A stretch of DNA of 60,663 nucleotides from Bacteroidales bacterium (GTDB taxonomy: Bacteria; Bacteroidota; Bacteroidia; Bacteroidales; Paludibacteraceae): assembly GCA_022777485.1 (NCBI GenBank), contig JALFGC010000106.1, forward strand, positions 1 through 60,663. The letters are read 5' to 3'. The translations under genes and the position numbers were made by a program. This document shows positions 1-6,879 of this stretch, piece after piece (within the stretch, counting starts at the first letter, position 1; every line of letters starts with the position of its first letter). The notes beneath the pieces were generated by a model. The model saw only the letters and a list, made by a program, of their open reading frames with translations. It made no database searches and had not been told where the DNA came from.

Positions 1-186
1 GACGGCAACACGCGGCGCGAGGTGTATGAGCGGCAGCAGGGTATCTGCCCCGCCTGCGGACGGCATTTTGAGATAGAGGAGATGGACGCCGATCATATCA
101 CGCCGTGGTCGAAAGGCGGGCGGACGATAGCAAGTAACTGCCAGATGCTGTGCAAGGAATGCAACCGACGGAAGTCGAACAAATAA
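1..186 (+). CDS. HNH endonuclease, C-terminal end (partial)
   Basis: The gene enters from the left edge and only its last 61 codons are visible, ending in TAA. The residues form a typical zinc-bound HNH nuclease module: CPAC, then DADHITPW with the catalytic His, an Asn in SNCQMLC, and a closing CKEC followed by NRRKS. The four cysteines of the two CxxC knuckles are all present. Such a C-terminal module is common on DUF262-type and other restriction-like nucleases, but the N-terminal part that would decide the family lies outside the window. A second, broken copy of this same 3' end lies at about 839-975. Seen: motif and stop codon. Known: HNH modules cut DNA. Inferred: defence or restriction role. 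Confidence 0.8.
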   Translation, partial: DGNTRREVYERQQGICPACGRHFEIEEMDADHITPWSKGGRTIASNCQMLCKECNRRKSNK

Positions 187-230
187 TGTGGGTAGGGAAC
201 GAGATGGTGCGCCAGTCCAATCTCCCCAAG

Positions 231-272
231 GCAATACACCCACCAACTGCTCTCCATACGGAGATACTGAGT
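231..272. repeat. Flank of HNH gene, duplicated at 977-1020
   Basis: The segment after the HNH stop (GGCAATACACCCACCAACTG and on to GATACTGAG) recurs after the second HNH 3' end with a few substitutions. The second copy lacks about 40 bp found between stop and repeat in the first. It shows that the duplication covered spacer as well as gene. Confidence 0.8.
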
Positions 273-274
273 CG

Positions 275-404
275 GAAATCTTAACAATCGGACATTCCTG
301 AGGTAGGTTTGACCTGCAGATGACCCGCGATAGACCCGCGGTCGACCCGCGAAAAACACCCGATAAAGTGTCGGCGGGTGAAATCTTAACAATCGTACTT
401 TTTT
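275..404 (-). repeat. Intergenic repeat element, copy A
   Basis: On the minus strand this element starts with T-rich sequence and the 19-nt motif GTACGATTGTTAAGATTTC (380-398). It carries four 11-bp units with a CGCGGGTC core (310-353; the last unit is degenerate) and ends with a second direct copy of the motif (275-293). Copies B (34698-34836) and C (57669-57806) have the same order, and a solo motif is at 45185-45203. I do not recognise it as a named element. It codes for nothing visible. Confidence 0.8.
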
Positions 405-450
405 AGGGACGGAACAAGGGACGCAGGGACAGTATTGGAAGAAGGCGAAA

Positions 451-552
451 GTGAGACAGTGAGACAGCGAGACAGCAGTTTCCTAAAATATATATGTGCG
501 TGCGCGCGCGTGAGTTTATGGAAACTGCTGTCTCGCTGTCTCGCTGTCTCAC
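451..552. repeat. Long palindrome with alternating purine-pyrimidine loop, copy 1
   Basis: Two 33-nt arms (451-483 and 520-552) are complementary except at one position, where a G-T pair is possible. The 36-nt loop carries an alternating stretch around GTGCGTGCGCGCGCG. The outer arm consists of GAGACAGC-type octamers; the inner arm reads CAGCAGTTTCC. A second element with the same inner arm and loop type but different outer arms is at 56452-56535. The right arm ends at the stop codon of the oxidoreductase fragment, so it could act as a terminator. It has no T-tract. Confidence 0.85.
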
Positions 553-848
553 CCTTCCTTGTGGTCGTGGAGTAGGCGTTGGATGGCGAACTTGCCTGTT
601 ACTGCGGCGTTGGGTAGGCCTCCCGGGGCTTGCAGCCACTGCCCCGCGAGATAGACATTGCGGAGCCCACGCAGGCGCCCGTCGTGCGTTACTTTCTTGT
701 TGTAGGGCGTGAGCGAGAAACTCATATACGCCCCTTGGTAGGCGTTGCAGAAACGGTGGTTGGTGGCAGGCGTGCACACATCCAGCACCGTCAGCGCATC
801 GGTTAACTCGGGGAAAGTGCGTGCGAGGCATTCTGCCACCGCCTGCGG
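549..848 (-). pseudogene. CrtI-like oxidoreductase, 3'-end fragment
   Basis: About 100 codons matching the C-terminus of the oxidoreductase at 5176-6690, including the FAD-side segment NVYLAGQWLQAPGGLPNAA, and ending in its own TGA. There is no N-terminal part, so it cannot be a working enzyme. Identity to the full copy is almost complete over about 558-781 (two differences by eye). It then drops sharply over 782-838, as if this came from a diverged paralogue partly overwritten by gene conversion. At about 839-848 it joins the HNH fragment through the shared string CGCCTGCG, which both parent sequences contain. Confidence 0.85.
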
Positions 849-975
849 CAGGCATTTCGAGATAGAGGAGATGGATGCCGACCATATCACGCCGTGGTCG
901 AAAGGCGGGCGGACAATAGCAAGCAACTGCCAAATGCTGTGCAAGGAATGCAACCGACGAAAGTCGAACAAATAA
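839..975 (+). pseudogene. HNH endonuclease, 3'-end fragment
   Basis: Codes for the same last 43 or so residues as the HNH gene at the left edge ([20 protein letters not shown] and on to the TAA), with silent differences. The second CxxC and the catalytic His are kept, but the first CxxC is cut at the junction. A plus-strand frame reads through from the antisense of the oxidoreductase fragment (745-975) and would give a chimera. I regard that as accidental. Confidence 0.85.
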
Positions 976-976
976 A

Positions 977-1020
977 AGGGGCAATGCACCCACCAACTGC
1001 TGTTGATACGGAGATATTGA
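977..1020. repeat. Second copy of the HNH downstream flank
   Basis: Matches 231-272 with about six substitutions. It ends a few bases before the stop codon of the neighbouring minus-strand membrane gene, which marks the right edge of the duplicated block. Confidence 0.75.
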
Positions 1021-1027
1021 GAAAAGT

Positions 1028-2521
1028 TTAGTTTTCAATAGGCTTTTTTACCCATACGATAGCTTTAGTACTATCAATAGGCTCCCAAAAACTGCACTCT
1101 TCTTGTTTGTACTGAGAGAGCTCTGGAACAAATAGAATGTCATAATTAACTAATTGGTTGAGTGCGGGTTGCATTCTACGCCATTCCTCGGAAGGTAAAT
1201 TATTCTCTTTTCCTATTCCTTTACCATGTTTTTGTCCTTTCTGGGCATAATAGTTATTAGGATAGTCTTTTATCTTTCCTTTTAATATGCCATATTCTAT
1301 TTGGTAACGCAAACAAGGAGATTCCCATCTGTCTGCATATATTTTTTTATCATACAAATCAACATGTGAGATTTGTAGAAGTGTGTCATTTCGGGGCTTA
1401 AATACTTTTCTATTTGTATTGCCAAAATAGAGCACGAAAAGAAATAACAAAAGATACTTGATGTCCACGACTCTATCTATTCTGCAAATCAATTCTGCGC
1501 ATAACATTGCAATAGTTAATAATGATAGCGTAATCATTGAAATACAACGATTACTCTGAATATCCCATGGATGCTTACCCATCAAGGAAAGTATCAAAAA
1601 AATGATATTGACACTTACAGTCAAATATAACAGAGGAGCGTATTTGTTGAGGCGTTGTATTTTCCAGGATATAAACCATAAATAAGACAAACCGATAAGA
1701 AACAGAATATAAATAAAGTTATTATCCCATTTCAGTTTATTTGGGTTGTAAATTAAATACGAATCTTTCAAATAAGAAAGTGGCTCAATGTCTGGATTTT
1801 GATAACGTAGCGCGGCAAAATAAATATAAACAAGGGTTATCAAAAAGGGTAAAGCGTACACAATGCATTGTACCACTTTCTTTCGAGTAGATTCGGCAGA
1901 GGTCAGGATAAGGAAAAGTACATATAAAGAAGCAAAGAACGCTACGATAATAAATGAGTATCTTGAGAGCATAAAGAAGGATAGCACAACCGACCATTTA
2001 AGCAAGTTTGTCAAAGAAACTTTTTGACGCAAAGATGTTAATGCAACAACGGATAAGGTCACTCCCAACGCCTCCATGCTATATGCTCGGACTTCAAATG
2101 CCATTGGAAATAATACAGAACTGATGAGCGGGAAAAGACTAACTAATAATGTAATATTCTTATTGTGTGTCCAATGGTATGCTAAATAATAAAAAACATA
2201 TACGATGCCTCCAAAAAAGATAAAAGGAAGCATCCGTAACCATATATAGTGATTGGAAACACACGACCAGAGGTGCAGTATAATTCCAAAGCCTCCCGGA
2301 TCAAGGTTGTAATGTTTATTGTTCTCTATTACATCCAATATAGTGCCAGAAGGTGAAAGAGCATCTGAGTCGTGATTTAATCCTTTGGCTATCCAAAATT
2401 GACCTGCTTCATCAAACCACAAGTATGGATTAAACTCCCATATTATACAAAAAATGGTGATTGCAACATACAAGAAAATCATTATGATGAGGAACAAGTT
2501 GTGCTTTGTTACTATTTTCAT
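1028..2521 (-). CDS. GT-C fold membrane glycosyltransferase (GT39/ArnT-like)
   Basis: A 497-residue polytopic membrane protein. After the first membrane helix comes WFDEAGQFW with acidic residues D37 and E38, the position of the catalytic acidic motif in GT-C enzymes. EVRAYSME (143-150) matches a typical GT39/GT83 segment. About ten hydrophobic helices follow and a soluble C-terminal domain closes the protein. Such enzymes move a sugar from a polyprenyl-phosphate donor to a glycan or protein outside the cytoplasmic membrane. Its start overlaps the stop of the upstream GT2 gene by ATGA, so the two are probably translationally coupled. The gene looks clearly richer in A+T than its neighbours, which suggests transfer. 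The substrate cannot be read from the sequence. Confidence 0.75.
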   Translation of the reverse strand: MKIVTKHNLFLIIMIFLYVAITIFCIIWEFNPYLWFDEAGQFWIAKGLNHDSDALSPSGTILDVIENNKHYNLDPGGFGIILHLWSCVSNHYIWLRMLPFIFFGGIVYVFYYLAYHWTHNKNITLLVSLFPLISSVLFPMAFEVRAYSMEALGVTLSVVALTSLRQKVSLTNLLKWSVVLSFFMLSRYSFIIVAFFASLYVLFLILTSAESTRKKVVQCIVYALPFLITLVYIYFAALRYQNPDIEPLSYLKDSYLIYNPNKLKWDNNFIYILFLIGLSYLWFISWKIQRLNKYAPLLYLTVSVNIIFLILSLMGKHPWDIQSNRCISMITLSLLTIAMLCAELICRIDRVVDIKYLLLFLFVLYFGNTNRKVFKPRNDTLLQISHVDLYDKKIYADRWESPCLRYQIEYGILKGKIKDYPNNYYAQKGQKHGKGIGKENNLPSEEWRRMQPALNQLVNYDILFVPELSQYKQEECSFWEPIDSTKAIVWVKKPIEN

Positions 2522-3237
2522 CTTTTCAAATTTTTGTTTATCATTCTAAAATCTTTCAGTGCTTGCATGCCTATGCGGAAGATGCGGGGGAGATTGATGC
2601 TGTTCACTCCGCCTTGGCGCGGGCGAAATGTGATGGGATACCAACCAATCTCATAGTGCCATTTTACTGCAATAGCAGACACCGCGACATTTGCCAAGTT
2701 ATAATCTGTGGGCAAATGTTGGATGATAGCCTCCAACTTATCTGCCCGCATGAGACGAAAAGGTGTATTTGCGTCTTTCACCCATTCGCCAAAGAGCAAC
2801 CACACTACCAACCGTAGCGTTTTAGTTACAAATACACGGCTTGCGCCATCTTGTCTCCCGCCACGTGTGCCAATCTGAAAATCATATTGTGCACGATTGT
2901 TCCACATTTGCCAAAACTCATCCGGCAAGGTCTGCCCATCGCTATCAGTTTGGAAAATATAGTCCGCTCCGTGTTCAATGGCATAACGATAGAGATGAAG
3001 AACAGTGGCTCCATGTCCCGAATTGGGTTTGTTGAGGGCTTGCAGATAGGGGTATGTCCTTTGCAAGCGCTCCAATACCTTGCCGGTATTGTCTTTGCTG
3101 CCATCGTTGGCAATGACTAACTTTGCCGCATTGCCCTCGGCGTTGATTTTCTCACATATAGGATGCCATTGCGACACTACTTCCTCTATGTTTGCCTCCT
3201 CATTGTAGGCAGGCATAACAAAATACAAAGTATCCAT
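2518..3237 (-). CDS. Glycosyltransferase family 2 (dolichyl-phosphate mannosyltransferase-like)
   Basis: 239 residues with a GT2 fold: MPAYNEE near the N-terminus, ANDGSKDN (43-50) and QTDSDGQ (96-102), the DxD that binds metal and nucleotide sugar. It has no C-terminal membrane helices, unlike many GtrB proteins. Genes of this type make a polyprenyl-phosphate sugar that a GtrA flippase and a GT-C transferase then use. Exactly those two genes flank it: GtrA ends 2 bp upstream and the GT-C gene overlaps by 4 bp. The three probably form one sugar-decoration route for a surface glycan. The sugar is unknown. Confidence 0.85.
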   Translation of the reverse strand: MDTLYFVMPAYNEEANIEEVVSQWHPICEKINAEGNAAKLVIANDGSKDNTGKVLERLQRTYPYLQALNKPNSGHGATVLHLYRYAIEHGADYIFQTDSDGQTLPDEFWQMWNNRAQYDFQIGTRGGRQDGASRVFVTKTLRLVVWLLFGEWVKDANTPFRLMRADKLEAIIQHLPTDYNLANVAVSAIAVKWHYEIGWYPITFRPRQGGVNSINLPRIFRIGMQALKDFRMINKNLKR

Positions 3238-3239
3238 TA

Positions 3240-3659
3240 TTATTTGGCTTTGAAAGTTACAAATCTATTTAATACGTATTGCACCAGCGCAACCACCACA
3301 ATACTCAGCAGTTTGCAAACTATCTCGTTCCAATGGGCGATATCCACCATCAGATAGAGCATGAGTTCGCTAATGCTAAGTCCTATTAAGCCTACTGCAT
3401 AGAACGAGAGAAACCGGCGAAAGATTTTGTCTTTCACCCGAAAATTATATCCGCGGTTTAGGAAGAAACTGCAAAAAATACCACAGTGGATACTGATTAC
3501 ATTTGCCCACAAATAAGGCAACCAACCGAAATGACAAAGCAAAGTAAAAACCGCAAAGTCAAGTACGGAACAGAAGACGCCGATTAGGGCATAGAGAATA
3601 AGTGTGCGAAAACGCTGATAAAGCCTGCCAATGGATTGCCTCAACAGATGTGTATCCAT
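3240..3659 (-). CDS. GtrA family membrane protein
   Basis: 139 residues with four predicted membrane helices and the GtrA pattern: LILYALIGVFCSVLDFAVF first, then a small soluble stretch NRGYNFRVKD after helix two, and LNRFVTFK at the end. GtrA proteins are thought to move a lipid-linked sugar across the cytoplasmic membrane. It is the first gene of a three-gene operon with a GT2 and a GT-C transferase. The nearest promoter is about 300 bp upstream, so it has a long leader. Confidence 0.85.
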   Translation of the reverse strand: MDTHLLRQSIGRLYQRFRTLILYALIGVFCSVLDFAVFTLLCHFGWLPYLWANVISIHCGIFCSFFLNRGYNFRVKDKIFRRFLSFYAVGLIGLSISELMLYLMVDIAHWNEIVCKLLSIVVVALVQYVLNRFVTFKAK

Positions 3660-3964
3660 ACAAAACGTGAATTTCGTTTCTGCTCGTCTGTCCTTTGTGG
3701 CCCTAGGAAAGCCAATTCAACCAAATAAGCAGAGCAGAAATCCACGCTGTGTAATATATCCCGCCAAGACGTATTATGGAAAACTCCATAATACGCCGAC
3801 GGGTGTAACTACACCCGCAGACATCTACCACTACCTGTTCTTGAGTTGATTGAAATTTCCTAGGTTTCAAAGGATCAAAAACAAGCGTTAGTAAACGCCT
3901 TTTATAAAATATAACCGCAATGTACGTTAGTTGTCTTTGGTACAGACCCTAACCACATTGCGGT
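3660..3964 (-). promoter_or_regulatory. Structured 5' leader of the gtrA operon
   Basis: No gene is visible here. Read on the minus strand it holds three hairpins between promoter and gtrA. The first starts at the predicted transcript start: ACCGCAATGT (3955-3964) pairs with ACATTGCGGT (3914-3923), with inner GTTAG/CTAAC pairing. The second is GCGTT-TACT-AACGC (3885-3898) followed by TTGTTTTT, a terminator-like form. The third is a perfect 11-bp stem, CGTATTATGGA against its complement, with a 4-nt loop (3770-3795). Such an order suggests attenuation of the polysaccharide operon. I know of no named riboswitch that fits. Confidence 0.6.
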
Positions 3965-3966
3965 CG

Positions 3967-3998
3967 CAAAGGTACTACAATTCTTTGAGATATGCAAA
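3967..3998 (-). promoter_or_regulatory. Bacteroidota promoter for the gtrA operon
   Basis: On the minus strand a TTTG (3995-3998) lies 20 bp before TACCTTTG (3967-3974), the standard -33/-7 pair of the primary sigma factor in this phylum. Confidence 0.8.
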
Positions 3999-4048
3999 AA
4001 AAAAGCAGTTTTTTTATGCTTTTTCAGTTTTTTGGCAGTCTGTGCAAA

Positions 4049-5179
4049 CTACATTTTCGCAAAGAGTGCCATCACTTTCTCCACGATAGGTGCCATATCG
4101 TAGTATTTATATTCCGCCAAACGCCCGCCGAAGATAATGTCCTTTTCTTGCAATGCCAACTGCCGATATTGCTCTGCTAATACGTTGTTTTTCGCATCGT
4201 TAATCGGATAATAAGGCTCCATCCCCGGATGGTATTCCGCAGAATACTCCTCGCTGATAACCGTTTTCGGACAATCATAGACCTCCTGCCCGAATTGCTC
4301 GAAATGTTTATGCTCTATCACGCGGGTGTACGGTACATCGTGTGAAGTATAGTTGACCACGGCATTACCTTGATAGTTGGGCGTATCCTCTACACGGGTG
4401 CGAAACGTAATGGTACGCCAATCAAGCTTACCAAAACGATAGTCGAAATACGCATCCAGCGCACCGGTATATACCAGCGTATTCGCCAAAGAGCGCCAAT
4501 CCGATTGGTAGTCGGTAAAGAAATCCACCCCCGTCTTGCACTCCACGCCTTCCAGCAAGCCGTCTATAAGGCGGTTGTACCCGCCGATGGGAATACCTTG
4601 GTAGAGGTCGTTGAAATAGTTATTGTCAAACACAAAGCGCACCGGCAGCCGACGTATGATGAACGCGGGTAACTCTGAGCACGCCCGTCCCCATTGCTTT
4701 TCTGTGTATTCCTTGATAAGGCGTTGGTAGATGTCGCGCCCCACAAGGCAGAGCGCCTGCTCCTCCAGATTGGCAGGTTCTCTGCCGTCCAGTGCCGCCA
4801 ATGCTTCTTTTCGTTGTTCGGCTATCCGCGCCTCCGCCTCAAGCGGGGTATGTACATCTTGCCACATTCGGCAAAACGTATTCATATTGAAAGGAAGGTT
4901 GTACAGCTCACCATGGTAATTGGCAATAGGACTATTGGTGTAGCGATTGAACGGCACGATGGTATTGACGAAATCCCATACTTCTTTGTTGGAAGTATGG
5001 AAGATATGTGCACCGTATTTGTGCACTTGGATGCCCTCTATCTCCTCGCAATAGAGATTGCCGCCAAGGTGGGGGCGCTTGTCAATCACCAAACATCTCT
5101 TGCCAGCTTTCTTGGCAAAGTGGGCAAACGTGGCACCATATAGTCCGGAGCCTACAATCAGATAATCGTATGTTTTCAT
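4049..5179 (-). CDS. glf: UDP-galactopyranose mutase
   Basis: 376 residues. It converts UDP-galactopyranose to UDP-galactofuranose using reduced FAD, supplying furanose sugar for surface glycans. The N-terminal FAD-binding segment IVGSGLYGA covers 8-16; VIDKRPHLGGN follows, and KYGAHIFHT (54-62) holds the active-site His. EKQWG, the NYT and YPI segments of the sugar site and a closing EYKYYDM are also typical. I start it at MKTYDY (5179). The reading frame stays open further upstream, but only across the antisense of the next gene. The start overlaps that gene's stop as ATGA, so the pair is probably coupled. It fits with the polysaccharide genes on both sides. Confidence 0.93.
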   Translation of the reverse strand: MKTYDYLIVGSGLYGATFAHFAKKAGKRCLVIDKRPHLGGNLYCEEIEGIQVHKYGAHIFHTSNKEVWDFVNTIVPFNRYTNSPIANYHGELYNLPFNMNTFCRMWQDVHTPLEAEARIAEQRKEALAALDGREPANLEEQALCLVGRDIYQRLIKEYTEKQWGRACSELPAFIIRRLPVRFVFDNNYFNDLYQGIPIGGYNRLIDGLLEGVECKTGVDFFTDYQSDWRSLANTLVYTGALDAYFDYRFGKLDWRTITFRTRVEDTPNYQGNAVVNYTSHDVPYTRVIEHKHFEQFGQEVYDCPKTVISEEYSAEYHPGMEPYYPINDAKNNVLAEQYRQLALQEKDIIFGGRLAEYKYYDMAPIVEKVMALFAKM

Positions 5180-6690
5180 TTCAGTATAGATTTGTGGTCG
5201 TGGAGTAGGCGTTGGATGGCGAACTTGCCTGTTACTGCGGCGTTGGGTAGGCCTCCCGGGGCTTGCAGCCACTGCCCCGCGAGATAGACATTGCGGAGCC
5301 CGCGCAGGCGCCCGTCGTGCGTTACTTTCTTGTTGTAGGGCGTGAGTGAGAAACTCATATACGCCCCTTGGTAGGCGTTGCAGAAACGGTGGTTGGTGGC
5401 AGGCGTGCACACATCTAAAATGGTCAGGCAGTCTTGCAATTCGGGGAAGGTGCATGTGAGACATTCTGCCACCGCCTGCGCAAGGATACCTTTCTCGGTG
5501 CGGTAGTTTTGGTAGTTGTCGGTGCGCAACTGCTGCCAATACTGAAAATCGTCGGCGTACTGAGTGATGAGCACTTGGAGGATGGTGGTGTCGGTGGGCG
5601 CGAAAGAAGGCTCGTAGTTGAAATGCTTGAGGAAAGCGTAGGGGATGGGCTTGCCGTTGATGTGAAGGTCCGTCAAGTCAAGGATACGCGCTTCGGGGAT
5701 GGTGGTGGTGCGATGGTTGACAGCGAAATAGAGGTTCACGCTGCTGTAAGTGGGGTATTTGTCGGGGTGCGCGATGAAGCGCTCGTACATATACTTATCC
5801 ATATACCCTACCGGCAGCAAGCGGGTGATAGTATGGTGGAGGTCGCAGGCAAGGATGATATAGTCTGCCTCTACGGTCTGCCCGTTGCGGAAAGTAACGG
5901 AGACGGCTTTGTGGTTAACGATATTCACACGCTCGGCTTCCCATCCTGTCTGCAGGGTACCGCCCAAGGATTGGTATCGGCTGACCATGCGCTCCACCAT
6001 GCCTCGGCTGCCTCCTGCGGGCAGGTCGGCATTGCCGTCGGTGAAGATACCGAAGACGAAAAAGAGGGAAGACACATTGTAGTGGACGGGGAAATACGCC
6101 TGCAAGAACTTGCGGATGAGCGGGTGCCGGAACGGCTCGGCATATTGGGCAATGCTCATCTTGGCGTATGTGCGGTGGGCTTTTCCGATATGCCGCATGG
6201 CGTAGATGAGTTTGGCTTTCTCCCAAAGGGAGTACTGCTCAAGGGGTTTGTCAGCGATGACAACGGTGTCGGAATAGATACGGACGAGGCGGATGAACTC
6301 TTCTATGCGCGGAGTGTCCTCGGGGGACAAGCGGAGCATGTCCTCGCGTACGCGGTCGAGGTCGCGCCAGAGATGGAGTATCTCGCCGTTGTGCTCTACC
6401 TGCATGAAATACGCGGGACGGTGGATAGCCACCTTATCGGAAAGCACACCCACGTCTTGCCATAGGCGGTATAGGGGTGTGCTATCGTTGGTACCCGTGA
6501 GCCAATGTACGCAGTTATCCAATAGGCATCCTCTTCGCTCCCAATAGGAGAGCAGTCCCCCGGGCAGGGTGTGCCGCTCATAGATGGTGGAGGTGAGATG
6601 GGCTTTCTCCCGACTGGTCGGGAGAAGATGTGCGTAGATACCTGCGGTAAGACCCGCTACGCCGCCGCCGATGATGATGAGGTTGGGCAT
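5176..6690 (-). CDS. CrtI-like FAD-dependent oxidoreductase
   Basis: 504 residues of the phytoene desaturase/protoporphyrinogen oxidase-like flavoprotein group. The Rossmann segment is LIIIGGGVAGLTAG (4-17), followed by LPGGLLSYW and DNCVHWLTGT. The C-terminal FAD segment is NVYLAGQWLQAPGGLPNAA. In Bacteroidota such genes are often labelled NAD(P)/FAD-dependent oxidoreductase or CrtI without known substrate. No carotenoid genes are nearby, so I would not call it a desaturase. It overlaps glf by 4 bp. Between the dinucleotide-binding segment and IYERHTLPGG lie extra residues LLPTSREKAHL, coded by a palindrome (6605-6626) found again outside genes. A broken copy of the 3' end is at 549-848. Confidence 0.8.
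   Translation of the reverse strand: MPNLIIIGGGVAGLTAGIYAHLLPTSREKAHLTSTIYERHTLPGGLLSYWERRGCLLDNCVHWLTGTNDSTPLYRLWQDVGVLSDKVAIHRPAYFMQVEHNGEILHLWRDLDRVREDMLRLSPEDTPRIEEFIRLVRIYSDTVVIADKPLEQYSLWEKAKLIYAMRHIGKAHRTYAKMSIAQYAEPFRHPLIRKFLQAYFPVHYNVSSLFFVFGIFTDGNADLPAGGSRGMVERMVSRYQSLGGTLQTGWEAERVNIVNHKAVSVTFRNGQTVEADYIILACDLHHTITRLLPVGYMDKYMYERFIAHPDKYPTYSSVNLYFAVNHRTTTIPEARILDLTDLHINGKPIPYAFLKHFNYEPSFAPTDTTILQVLITQYADDFQYWQQLRTDNYQNYRTEKGILAQAVAECLTCTFPELQDCLTILDVCTPATNHRFCNAYQGAYMSFSLTPYNKKVTHDGRLRGLRNVYLAGQWLQAPGGLPNAAVTGKFAIQRLLHDHKSILK
6605..6626. repeat. Palindrome inside crtI-like gene
   Basis: TTCTCCCGAC-TG-GTCGGGAGAA: perfect 10-bp arms around TG, in frame inside the coding region. Its core CCCGACTGGTCGGG is identical to the core of the palindrome after gyrB (52389-52404, read on the minus strand), so it behaves as a dispersed repeat. 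Confidence 0.8.
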
Positions 6691-6694
6691 GAAT

Positions 6695-6869
6695 GAACTT
6701 CGTGTGGGAAACTTCGTGTAAGAAACTCCGCTTCGCTTCGTGTATAAAACTTCGTGTAAGGAACTCCGCTTCGCTTCGTGTACAGCCCGCAGGGCTTTCG
6801 TACATTTGCTTTCTTACAGCGCGAAAGCGCTTATTTACAGCCCCGCAGGGGCTTTCTCACACGAAGCAC
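6695..6869 (-). repeat. Covarying hairpin-repeat leader, copy 1 (before the crtI-like gene)
   Basis: Fills nearly the whole spacer between nadB and the crtI-like gene. Read with the genes, it has three small hairpins: AGCCCC/GGGGCT (6839-6853), AGCGC/GCGCT with a TTTC loop (6818-6831), and AGCCC/GGGCT (6784-6796). Repeats of the form ACACGAAGCGAAGCGGAGTT and ACACGAAGTT follow, the last ending 6 nt before the ATG. The same parts, with different but still paired stems, stand before nadB and the antiporter gene. Confidence 0.85.
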
Positions 6870-6879
6870 AGCGTAGTTT

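Noticed and set aside
310..353. 11-bp arrays as a CRISPR
   Set aside because: Units are contiguous with no spacers, far too short, and no cas genes are present in the window.
745..975. Plus-strand chimera of antisense CrtI and HNH end as a real gene
   Set aside because: The first half is reverse-strand oxidoreductase sequence, the first zinc knuckle is lost, and no promoter is visible.
3770..3995. Invertible capsule promoter
   Set aside because: Bacteroides-type invertible promoters have long inverted repeats on both sides of the promoter; here the repeats lie downstream and pair locally.
5434..6465. Long plus-strand open frame opposite the crtI-like gene
   Set aside because: It is antisense to a gene with clear flavoprotein motifs, has no recognisable domain and no promoter; open antisense frames are common at this GC and codon use.
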